The notes below the pieces were generated by a model. It was not told the DNA's origin. It searched no databases and saw only the letters and a program-made list of their open reading frames with translations. From Chloroflexota bacterium (lineage in GTDB: Bacteria > Chloroflexota > Anaerolineae > UBA2200 > JACIWT01), in assembly GCA_014360825.1 (NCBI GenBank), contig JACIWT010000014.1, positions 1 through 60,830 on the forward strand: 60,830 nt of DNA, in the 5' to 3' direction. A program made the translations under genes and the position numbers. Position 1 is the stretch's first letter; each line of letters opens with the position of its first letter. Positions 1 through 7,956 of this stretch are shown here, piece by piece.

Positions 1-350
1 TTCTCCTGGTGTTTGGCAGCGTGGCGCAGCGTGCTCAACAGCAGATGGCGCTGGCACCCACCCCCTTATTGCCTGTGCCCACTTTGACATCGGAGCCATA
101 CCCGCCGCCGATACGAACGCGTCCGCCCACTATAACGCCCCAGCCCTATCCCCCACCCCAAACCCCGACGGTGATCCCACCTGCTACGCCAACAACTGAG
201 CCTCCCACTCCGATTGTTACACCACCGGTGCCCATTACCTCCACTCTTGAGATCATCTGGGCCGAGACGACCTGGATTCGCGAGGAAAACCGGCCGGTGA
301 GCATCACCTTCTGGCGGGCCAACGTGGCTGACCTGGCCAACCGGACCGAG
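1..350 (+). repeat. Direct repeat, unit A (second unit at 1830-2179)
   Basis: Bases 1-350 match 1830-2179 with a constant offset of 1829 and only scattered substitutions. The match covers the membrane anchor end, the Pro/Thr linker and the start of the propeller. After about 350 the two genes become clearly more divergent, then match closely again near the 3' end (about 1020-1130 against 2880-2985). This mosaic fits a tandem duplication with later divergence or local gene conversion. Confidence 0.85.
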
Positions 351-1238
351 ATTGGCACTTTGCCTATAGCCGAGTGGTTAGGGAATGCCAAACTATCACC
401 TGATGGAGACAAGATCGCTTTCACAACATGCTCTGGAAGCTGTGGCCCTTGGGACGGGAGCCTTTGGGTGATGAATACCGATGGGAGTGGGCTTAGAAAG
501 ATAGCCCAGGGCATAGAGGCAGTGGATGCCCGAGGGCATTCACCAGCCTGGTCTCGCGATGCTCAAAACTTGATCTACCTCAGAGTGGTGCCAAAGGAAC
601 CCCTGGAATCTAAGGAGTCAGCCGATATATGTGAGTTGCACTCTATTTCAGCCGATGGTGCTAAAGACAAAACCCTGGTAACGGAAGCCATGGTCAGTAT
701 TTATCCCCTTGGCTGGTCTGCTGATGGGAAACTAATCTATTATGACCGTATTAGTCGGGGGCATGAGCTTTGGGCCGTGGATGCCAATGGTGAAAGGCCA
801 CCGCAACATATAATGCCCTTACCTGATCAATACAAATTCTCGCCAGATGGTACAAAGCTCATCATATACACTCCGGAAGAGGGCCTTGTCATTCTCTCTA
901 CCGATGGGAGGGAGAGAAGGACGTTCGTGCCACCAGAACAAGCTTTTGGCGGGATTTGGTCCTCAGATGGCACTGAATTTATTGGGCGTCGAGGATGGGA
1001 ACTGCAACTTCGAGCAGCCAATGTCGCCACGGGAGCAACTAGAGTTCTTGTAACGGCACAGCTAACGGATATATCTGACGACCTCCTTGCCATCTCTCCC
1101 GACCATCAATGGTTAGCCATTCAAGGTTACGGGAAGGGCGAGATTTATCTTCTGTGGATCGGCACCGATCTGCGTCTCGAGGTGCCTAAGATGGGTATCG
1201 CCACCTTCGTGGGCTGGATAGCTCGTAGACCATATTAA
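1..1238 (+). CDS. TolB/PD40-type beta-propeller protein, copy 1 (5' end outside window)
   Basis: The reading frame is open from the first base (codons start at position 3), so the true start lies upstream; a GTG at position 9 corresponds to an internal Val in the intact paralogue at 1760-3082. What remains is the end of a membrane anchor, a Pro/Thr-rich linker (about codons 20-75), and a C-terminal domain with six recognisable blade motifs of the WSxDG/SPDG type (LSPDGDKIAF, WSRDAQNLIY, WSADGKLIYY, FSPDGTKLII, WSSDGTEFIG, ISPDHQWLAI). This is typical of TolB-like PD40 propellers, which usually bind proteins or ligands rather than catalyse. The protein is probably membrane-anchored and outward-facing. 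Its partner is unknown. The first 350 bases are nearly identical to the second copy. Confidence 0.8.
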   Translation, partial: LLVFGSVAQRAQQQMALAPTPLLPVPTLTSEPYPPPIRTRPPTITPQPYPPPQTPTVIPPATPTTEPPTPIVTPPVPITSTLEIIWAETTWIREENRPVSITFWRANVADLANRTEIGTLPIAEWLGNAKLSPDGDKIAFTTCSGSCGPWDGSLWVMNTDGSGLRKIAQGIEAVDARGHSPAWSRDAQNLIYLRVVPKEPLESKESADICELHSISADGAKDKTLVTEAMVSIYPLGWSADGKLIYYDRISRGHELWAVDANGERPPQHIMPLPDQYKFSPDGTKLIIYTPEEGLVILSTDGRERRTFVPPEQAFGGIWSSDGTEFIGRRGWELQLRAANVATGATRVLVTAQLTDISDDLLAISPDHQWLAIQGYGKGEIYLLWIGTDLRLEVPKMGIATFVGWIARRPY

Positions 1239-1244
1239 GAGAGG

Positions 1245-1358
1245 ATGACCAGTAAAGTTCTGGTTAGGAACCTGATCATCAGGTTTTTATGTTTGTTCCT
1301 CGTCCTCGCTACTCCTGCCCAGCCGGCCTGGGCTCAATGTTTCAGACCATCTCTTTGA
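1245..1358 (+). pseudogene. Remnant of a lysozyme-like gene (signal peptide only)
   Basis: An ATG ORF of 37 codons whose product is clearly related to the signal peptide of the gene at 3136: both share KVLVR near the start and TPAQPAWAQC at the cleavage region. Similarity ends just after the predicted cleavage site and a stop follows. It sits directly after TolB copy 1, the same position the full gene has after TolB copy 2. It is therefore best read as what is left of a duplicated neighbour after an internal deletion. A functional exported peptide cannot be excluded but is unlikely. Confidence 0.7.
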
Positions 1359-1371
1359 AAAGGAGGCATCT

Positions 1372-1560
1372 ATGGAGGAGTGTTCGCCTGCGAGCGAGAA
1401 GTGGGCAACGGCCCTCTCTGGTCTGATAATTGCTTTTGCGGTTTTCGCCTTGTTGGCCAATTCTCTCACTTTCCTGCCATCGGTTTCGGCCTATCCTCAG
1501 GCCCAGGCCACGCCAACAACTGTGCTCTGCGCCGATCACCTGAGCCCACAAGAATTCTGA
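1372..1560 (+). pseudogene. Small membrane ORF, probable N-terminal remnant of a third TolB-like copy
   Basis: A 62-codon ORF with a good SD (AGGAGG at 1361-1366) and an ATG at 1372. The product has a short charged N-terminus starting MEE, one hydrophobic segment (about residues 17-40) and then a Thr/Pro stretch (ATPTT). This order is the same as in the N-terminus of the TolB-like protein at 1760, which also starts MEE after an SD and has one membrane helix followed by a TP-rich linker. The nucleotide string encoding the ATPTT part also resembles the linker of both full copies. I read it as a truncated family member, although it could still be translated. Confidence 0.5.
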
Positions 1561-1759
1561 AACTGCCTTGACGCGAGGCTTCTTCAGTGGTATTAATATA
1601 ATTGCAGGGCGATGGCGTGGTGAAGTTGCAGGCAGATCACTCTAGTCCTTCTTCTAATGCCTGCTCCGGAACGATGGGCTCACAGCCCAAGGATAACGTG
1701 GGGGATCGGTCGACTCTATCCTTCTGAGTTTTGACTGAACCCCCAAGGAGGGATCAGTG
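1561..1759 (+). other. Intergenic stretch upstream of TolB copy 2
   Basis: About 200 bases without a supportable gene. The only structure seen is a 5-bp hairpin (GGGCT/AGCCC, 1676-1688) and the SD AGGAGGG at 1746-1752 that serves the next gene. No convincing promoter or riboswitch was recognised. Confidence 0.4.
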
Positions 1760-3082
1760 ATGGAGGAAAAGAAGGACCTTTTTGAGCAGGTGGAGCGATG
1801 GCTCGTGGTGGGCCTATTGACGTTGGCCATTCTCCTGGTGTTTGGCAGCGTGGCGCAGCGTGCTCAACAGCAGATGGCGCTGGCACCCACCCCCTTATTG
1901 CCTGTGCCCACTTTGACATCGGAGCCATACCCGCCGCCGATACGAACGCGTCCGCCCACTATAACGCCCCAGCCCAATCCCCCCCCCCAAACCCCGACGG
2001 TGCCCCCACCTGCTACGCCAACAACTGAGCCTCCCACTCCGATTGTTACACCACCGGTGCCCATTACCTCCACTCTTGAGATCATCTGGGCCGAGACGGC
2101 CTGGATTCGCGAGGAAAACCGGCCGGTGAGCATCACCTTCTGGCGGGCTAACGTGGCTGATTTGGCCAACCGGACTGAGTTGGCCACTTTATCCATAGGC
2201 CACATGATATGCCGTGCGAGTATATCCCCTAATGGTAATCATGTTGCTTTCACCACCTGCCCAAGCATTGGTGGTTGTGGTCAGGGGGACGATGTTCTGT
2301 GGGTGATGAATATTGATGGCAGTAGGTTGAAGCAATTGGCTCAAGGCCTTGTTGGAGGTACCCACTGGTCGCGCGATAGCAAAACGGTGACTTACAAGAA
2401 AGAAGTGCTCAAGCAACCACCTCCGGCCAGCACTGACGTTTCTCCTTTCATTTACGAAATCCATACCATTGCCACCGATGGCACTGATGATAAGGCCCTG
2501 GTTGTAGATGATACTGCTGACAGCGTCGCTCCATTGGGCTGGTCACCGGATGGCAGACAGCTTTTTTACCAGCGTAGTACGCCAGGCATAGGCTATGAGC
2601 TTTGGGCCGTGGATGCCAATGGTGAAACGCCTCCGCAGTTCGTGAGCTTTTTGTTCCCTGGCTGGGGCGTGGTGAGATTCTCCCCAGACGGCGCCAAGCT
2701 AACGATTTACACTCAGGAAGAAGGGCTCGTTCTGCTTTCCAGTGATGGAAAGGAAAGAAGAGTCCTGTCGCCGCCGTCAGAACCTTTCGGTGGCATCTGG
2801 TCTGCAGATAGCACAGAAATCATTGGTAGCTACGTGTACAAGAATGAGCTCCAGCTTCGAGCTCTCAACGTGAACACAGGAGCAACCAGAGTTCTCGTAA
2901 CAGCCCAGCTAACGGACATATCTGATGACCTCCTTGCTATCTCTCCCGACCACCAATGGTTAGCCCTTAAAGGCTACAGGAGGGGCGAGATTGATCTTCT
3001 GTGGATCGGCACCAACCTGCGGGTCGAGGTGCCTGCGAAAGGCATCGCATCCTTCGTGGGCTGGATAGCTCGTAGACCTTGA
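1760..3082 (+). CDS. TolB/PD40-type beta-propeller protein with N-terminal membrane anchor, copy 2
   Basis: A 440-residue protein: a short cytoplasmic N-terminus, one transmembrane helix (about residues 14-32), a Pro/Thr-rich linker (about 45-100), then a propeller with blades marked by ISPNGNHVAF, WSRDSKTVTY, WSPDGRQLFY, FSPDGAKLTI, WSADSTEIIG and ISPDHQWLAL. The ATG at 1760 is chosen over the GTG at 1757 because the SD AGGAGGG at 1746-1752 is 7 nt from the ATG. Such PD40 repeats are known from TolB and related exported binding proteins. The role here is unknown. The gene stands just upstream of a lysozyme-like secreted protein, and the pair appears to have been duplicated as a unit. Confidence 0.8.
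   Translation: MEEKKDLFEQVERWLVVGLLTLAILLVFGSVAQRAQQQMALAPTPLLPVPTLTSEPYPPPIRTRPPTITPQPNPPPQTPTVPPPATPTTEPPTPIVTPPVPITSTLEIIWAETAWIREENRPVSITFWRANVADLANRTELATLSIGHMICRASISPNGNHVAFTTCPSIGGCGQGDDVLWVMNIDGSRLKQLAQGLVGGTHWSRDSKTVTYKKEVLKQPPPASTDVSPFIYEIHTIATDGTDDKALVVDDTADSVAPLGWSPDGRQLFYQRSTPGIGYELWAVDANGETPPQFVSFLFPGWGVVRFSPDGAKLTIYTQEEGLVLLSSDGKERRVLSPPSEPFGGIWSADSTEIIGSYVYKNELQLRALNVNTGATRVLVTAQLTDISDDLLAISPDHQWLALKGYRRGEIDLLWIGTNLRVEVPAKGIASFVGWIARRP
1830..2179 (+). repeat. Direct repeat, unit B (first unit at 1-350)
   Basis: This is the second unit of the tandem direct repeat and lies inside the intact TolB-like gene. It differs from unit A by isolated substitutions, including a longer C run at about 1979-1988 where unit A reads a C run broken by an A. 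Confidence 0.85.
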
Positions 3083-3135
3083 ATGCTCCTCTGCAAAGCT
3101 TTGCATAAGAGACCACATCATTGGAGGTCATAAAC

Positions 3136-5375
3136 ATGGCTATGAAAGTTCTGGTTAGGAGCCTGACCATCGGCCTTTTATGCTCGTTCCTCGTTCTTAC
3201 AACTCCTGCCCAGCCAGCTTGGGCCCAGTGTTCCGGATCATGTCCCACCAGTTGCGCTCAGGCAGCCAGGTGTGGCCAGCAGCCAAATCGCATCACGATG
3301 GGCCCGACTTTTGACAATGCGGCGACCAACAGCTTGGGCAGCGCTGGCCCTACCTATAGTCAAATACGCCGAGGTATTTGCCCCAATACCTACAACGTGA
3401 CCGTATCTACCTCCAATCCCATCCCGAGCGTCATCTTGAAGGCTATCGGGCTAGTGGAATCCAGTTGGCGACAGTTCGACTGCGACGGCGATTTTGCCAG
3501 CGAGTGGGATTGGACTCTTATCACTGGAGACTGTGGTTATGGGGTAATGCAGGTAACCTCCTGTATGGATACCGGCTGTGGGTGGTTCACTCCCAGCCGC
3601 GTGGCGGGGGAGATCGCCTACAACATCGGCACAGGCACCAACTTTCTCATCCGGGATAAGTGGAACTGGCTGAGCACACCGACCTGCCGGCAGATCGGAG
3701 GGAACAACCACACCTACGGTGAAGACTGGTACTACTCAGTCATTGCATACCATAGCTGGAGCAACGTGAACGATCCTAATCGCAATGATCCCGCGAATCC
3801 ACCATATTATAATCCGGAGCGTCCACCATACCTTGAGAGCAATTATACGGAGTTCAGTTATCCCTACCAGGAGCGGGTTTGGGGATACGTGGCCCACCCA
3901 GTCAATATAGGTGGGCTGTGGTGGCAGCCGCAGCGAATTCCCTGGGTCCCCAGGGGCATCTTCGGCACCTGGCAACCGGGAAATTGGCGACCGCCCGAAT
4001 GGACGCCTCGCCCGACCTTTTACTACCTGCCCGACATCAAGGCCAACTATAACGGTTGGAACTCCTACATCACCCTCTTTAACCCTCGCAGTGACCTCAC
4101 TCTGGCTGTGGACATCGCCCTGTACAATCAGGACGGCACCTTCAACAAATGGTGGTTGGACCCCCCTCCTAGCAATCCACCTCCTTACATCCGCCTTGCC
4201 CCACGTGCCTCCCGCACCATTGCCGTGGCTGATCGTTTCCCTGGCAGCAGTTTCAGCGGCTCCGCCGTGATTGCCGCCAGCCAGGACATCGCTGTCTCCG
4301 TGATCCGTGTCTATCAAGGAACACCTTACACCTGCGCCATCTACAACGCCGTCGAGACTGTTTCGAACAAGGTCTACGTTCCCCTCCTGCACCGCAACAA
4401 CAACTATTGGAACTCCGAGATCATCATCCAAAACGCCGGCAGCCAGTCCGCCCAGGTCACCGTGTATTACCACGCCCGCACTGGCTACAGTTGTAGTACC
4501 AGCGTGACCATTACAACGCGGGGTTCATACACATTCGACCTGAAAAATAACCCCGGCTGTGACATTGGCTCGCCCTTCGTGGGCGCGGCTACCATCTCGA
4601 GTACTCAGCCCATCGCGGTGGTGGCCAATCAACTGCGCGACGACGGCGCTAACGGCACTGTCGAATCTCTGATGAACTACGAAGGCTTCGCCACCGGGGC
4701 CGTGTACTTGTTTGCCCCTATGCTGATGAGGGGCAACAACGACTGGGATTCGGGGCTGGCCATCTACAATCATAACGCCAGTTCAAACTCCATTCAGATT
4801 GGGTACAACGCACAGCAAGGTGAATCGTGGTCGGGTAGCCAGACGATTGCTTCTGGGGCCAACGGGATCGTAACCATTCACCCCGCCCCGCCGGACAGTG
4901 TGAGCCCCCCATCCCCTTTGTGGGATCGGCCGTTTTGAGTGCGCAGGTTGGGAAGCCCATCTCGGCTATTGTCAACGAGATCAGGTCCACTGCTAACAGT
5001 TACCCGGCCATGTGCTATCGGATGGCCACGGAAGGGGGCAGGAAGTTCGTTGTGCCCCTGGCCTTCAAGGACAAGTTGAACTGGATGGGGCGGAGTTACT
5101 GGTCCACCGGGCTCATGGTACAGAACCTGAACACTACTTCCAACGCCAGCGTGACCGTGACGTGTTACGCTGCCGATGGCACTCAGGCGGGGAGCGCCAG
5201 TTATACAGTCTCGCCACAGAGATCCAAGGTAGTGTTCCCGTTACCTATTACGACCACCGACTTCCTCGGCTCGGTGGTGGTGACAGCGGATCAGGATGTG
5301 GCCGTGGCGGTGAACCATATTGTGTCGGGCAGCACGGAAGACACGGCGATGAGCCACACTGGCATCAAACGCTGA
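3136..5375 (+). CDS. Secreted lysozyme-like protein with four C-terminal repeats; frameshifted
   Basis: The start is ATG 3136 (SD GGAGG at 3123-3127). A signal peptide ends around AWA-QC (residues 28-32). Next comes a lytic transglycosylase/lysozyme-like domain (about 85-220) with a candidate catalytic Glu at residue 108 (GLVESSW) and a GYGVMQVTS segment resembling the SLT GxMQ motif. Four beta-rich repeats of about 110-140 residues follow, each opening with a hydrophobic motif (YYLPDIKANYNGW, VYVPLLHRNNNYW, VYLFAPMLMRGNNDW, FVVPLAFKDKLNW). The frame is broken: it reaches a stop at 4938, while the rest of repeat 3 (PFVGSAVLSAQ, matching PFVGAATISST in repeat 2) and repeat 4 continue in another frame to 5375. 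One base appears to be missing at the C run 4905-4910. This could be a real mutation, a sequencing error or, less likely, a -1 frameshift site. Restored length would be about 746 residues. Confidence 0.75.
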
Positions 5376-5449
5376 GATCATGGCAAGACCAGGCCCAAGA
5401 GCCCTGCACTAACGTAGCGGGTCAGGCGGTGGGCGATGCAGCCCGCCGC

Positions 5450-5478
5450 TTTCCATTGCCCGCAAACCCGCTTATAAT
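5450..5478 (+). promoter_or_regulatory. Candidate promoter for the NfeD-type gene
   Basis: The -10 is a perfect TATAAT (5473-5478). The best -35 at 17 nt spacing is TTTCCA (5450-5455), which is weak. The start codon at 5499 lies 20 nt downstream. Confidence 0.45.
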
Positions 5479-5498
5479 AGAGGCACGAGGTGATCAGT

Positions 5499-6824
5499 AT
5501 GCGCAAACGAAAGTTCTTGCGCGCTCTACTGTGGCTGGCACTCGCCTGCACCGTGCTGGCAGGGACAGCCCGCGGTCAGACACCGACGATCCATCTGCTC
5601 GATATCAAGGGTCCCGTCACCCCCATTATGCAAAGCTACATTGACCGGGGCATTCAGGCCAGCGTCGAGTCGGGCGCGGTGTGCCTGATCGTGCAACTGG
5701 ATACCCTGGGCGGTTCGGTCAATGTAACGGGTGAGGTGGTCAAGGAAATCCAAAATGCCGATATACCGGTGGTGATTTACATCGCCCCCGCCGGAGCGAC
5801 GGCCGCCTCTGCCGGGACATTGGTTACACTGGCCGGACACGTCGCAGCCATGGCTCCCGGCACAACCATCGGCGCTCTCAGCCCGGTGGGACCACAAGGC
5901 GAAGAACTGCCTGAGACCGCGAAGACCAAGGAGGTCGAGTGGCTGGTGGCCAATGCCCGCAACCTGGCGGCGCGGCGCGGGGAATCGGCGTTAGCCTGGG
6001 TCGAGAAGGCCATTCGCGAGAGCGCCGTGGCCACAGCCAACGAGGCTCTGAAACTGGGCGTAGTGGACATCGTGGCCACTGATCTCAACAACCTGGTAGC
6101 ACAATTAGACGGGCGCGAGATCCAACTGGCTTACCGAAAGGTTACACTACGCACTTCCGGAGCGCAGATCAACCGGCTACCGATGAACCTCATCGAGAGT
6201 TTCCTTCACGTCATCACCGACCCCAACATTGCCTTCATTCTCATGACCATTGGCATCAATGCCGTCATCTTCGAACTCTCCAGCCCGGGCGGCTATGTAC
6301 TGGGTATTATCGGCGTCATCTGTCTGGTGCTGGCCTTTTATGCTTTCGGCGTGCTCTCCGTTAACTACACGGGCCTGGCCTTTATTGCCTTGTCATTTGT
6401 GTTGTTTGCTCTGGATGTGATAACACCCGGCCTGGGCGTCCTGACAGTCGGGGGTGTAGTCGCTTTGGTGCTGGGAGCGATGGTGCTTTTCAACACTAGC
6501 ATATATCCTGTCTCCCGACCTCTGATATTTACGGTGGCCTTAGCCACAGGCATGTTCTTCGCCTTCGTGGTCTCCAAGGCCATCCGCGCCCAATCGCGGC
6601 CTGTGGCGGTCGGCGCCGAGACGCTCGTCGGTCAAATTGCCACGGCCCGTTCGCGGCTCGATCCACAGGGTAGGGTGTGGGTAGAAGGCGAACTGTGGGA
6701 CGCAATCGCCACTGACGGGCCCATCGCTCCAGGCGAAAAGGTGAAGATAGTGGGTGTCGAGGGCCTGCACCTACACGTACAGTCGCTTACCCACGAGAGT
6801 CCTACACGGGCTGCCCAAAATTGA
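5499..6824 (+). CDS. NfeD-family membrane-bound ClpP-class serine protease
   Basis: A 441-residue protein with a signal peptide (about 1-26), a ClpP/SppA-like protease domain (about 28-215), a membrane block of four to five helices (about 240-370) and a C-terminal OB-like NfeD domain (about 375-435; GAETLVGQIATA). The protease part has DTLGGSVN and the nucleophile context TAASAGT (Ser 104); in this family a Ser/Lys pair cleaves hydrophobic membrane-protein segments such as stomatin C-termini. No SPFH/stomatin gene is adjacent here. ATG 5499 is preferred to GTG 5490, which overlaps the SD (GAGG, 5487-5490). Confidence 0.9.
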   Translation: MRKRKFLRALLWLALACTVLAGTARGQTPTIHLLDIKGPVTPIMQSYIDRGIQASVESGAVCLIVQLDTLGGSVNVTGEVVKEIQNADIPVVIYIAPAGATAASAGTLVTLAGHVAAMAPGTTIGALSPVGPQGEELPETAKTKEVEWLVANARNLAARRGESALAWVEKAIRESAVATANEALKLGVVDIVATDLNNLVAQLDGREIQLAYRKVTLRTSGAQINRLPMNLIESFLHVITDPNIAFILMTIGINAVIFELSSPGGYVLGIIGVICLVLAFYAFGVLSVNYTGLAFIALSFVLFALDVITPGLGVLTVGGVVALVLGAMVLFNTSIYPVSRPLIFTVALATGMFFAFVVSKAIRAQSRPVAVGAETLVGQIATARSRLDPQGRVWVEGELWDAIATDGPIAPGEKVKIVGVEGLHLHVQSLTHESPTRAAQN

Positions 6825-6852
6825 GGGCTAGGGACCCAGAGGTGTATCCACC

Positions 6853-7920
6853 ATGCGGATTGAGGTTCACGACGGTGTCACCGGCTTCGACACGCTGAAG
6901 GAAGAGTGGGGAGCGTTATTGCCGCGTTGTCCCAAACCGACCATCTTCTTGACACCAGAATGGCAGCGTGCCTGGTGGGAAACCTTTGGGATGGGACGCG
7001 AGTTACACCTCTTGGCCATACGCGATGAGGATGGGAAACTGACCGCAGTTGCACCGCTCTTCAGGCAACAGACCGTAGTCGATGAGAGCCCTTGGCCTAC
7101 GATCAGCATCGAACGCCCAGCATTGCCCGCAAAGGGGCAAAAGATGTGGACAGTGCACTTCGTGGGCGGCACAGAGGTTTCAGACTATCTAGACCTCATC
7201 GTGGACTGTGAACGGGTGGACCAGGCCTGCGCCGCAATGATGGATTACCTGTCGGGCGAGCAGTGGGAGATCCTAGACCTGCATAACATCCCAGGTGATT
7301 CGCCAACCATAGAGGCCTTGATTTCAGAGGCGCGCAAACGAGGCTACGAATTTAGTGTGGCGAGAGAAGATGTTTGTCCTTTCATAGATCTGCCGCCTAC
7401 CTGGGAACAGTACCTTGCTGCTTTGACCAAAAAGCAGCGGCATGAACTACGCCGAAAAAGGCGAAAGGCTGTGCGTGAGGCGCTGGTAGATTGGGATTTA
7501 GTGCGTGATTCGTCAGACTGCGAGGCGAACTTAGCCGTATTCTTCGACCTTCACATCCGCAGCGATCCTGATAAGGCGGACTTCCTCGACGCTCAGATGC
7601 AAGACTTCTTTCGACGTGTGGCAACCTTTGCCTTACAACATGGCTGGCTGTGGTTGGCATTCATTCACATAAACGGTCAGCCAGATGCCAGCATTCTCTG
7701 CTTCGATTACAATCACGAGATTCTGGTCTACAATTCTGGCTACGACCCCCACACTTATCCCATGCTGAGTTCTGGCATGGTGCTAATGGGCTATCTCATC
7801 CAGCGGGCCATTGAGACAGGCCATCGGCGTTTCGATTTTATGCAGGGTGGCGAGCGCTATAAATACGATTTTGGGGCTAAAGATGCGGAAGTAAAACGGC
7901 TGTGCATACGCCGCCCGTAA
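6853..7920 (+). CDS. GNAT-like acyltransferase, BioF2/CelD type (Acetyltransf_6)
   Basis: A 355-residue protein with the layout of the CelD/BioF2-like acetyltransferase family: an N-terminal fold with EWQRAWWETFG, a basic hinge with KKQRHELRRKRRK (about residues 193-206), and a C-terminal GNAT half ending in the conserved RFDFMQGGERYKYDFG segment. Relatives act in extracellular polysaccharide or cell-wall modification, and some are FemAB-like. The substrate cannot be told from the sequence. It follows the NfeD gene by 28 nt and may be co-transcribed with it. It converges with the VanW-family gene 36 nt downstream. Confidence 0.8.
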   Translation: MRIEVHDGVTGFDTLKEEWGALLPRCPKPTIFLTPEWQRAWWETFGMGRELHLLAIRDEDGKLTAVAPLFRQQTVVDESPWPTISIERPALPAKGQKMWTVHFVGGTEVSDYLDLIVDCERVDQACAAMMDYLSGEQWEILDLHNIPGDSPTIEALISEARKRGYEFSVAREDVCPFIDLPPTWEQYLAALTKKQRHELRRKRRKAVREALVDWDLVRDSSDCEANLAVFFDLHIRSDPDKADFLDAQMQDFFRRVATFALQHGWLWLAFIHINGQPDASILCFDYNHEILVYNSGYDPHTYPMLSSGMVLMGYLIQRAIETGHRRFDFMQGGERYKYDFGAKDAEVKRLCIRRP

Positions 7921-7956
7921 CTGGAAAAGGGGTTTCGATGAAGATGGCCTGCCTTT

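Noticed and set aside
1561-1759. Riboswitch upstream of TolB copy 2
   Set aside because: No known riboswitch core was recognised; only a 5-bp stem is visible.
3736-4473. 245-codon minus-strand frame inside the lysozyme-like gene
   Set aside because: It is antisense to a gene with signal peptide, catalytic motif and repeats; the product is Val/Gly/Asp-rich without recognisable features.
4905-4910. Programmed -1 frameshift at CCCCCC
   Set aside because: No downstream stimulatory structure was recognised and a single missing base explains the break; kept only as a possibility.
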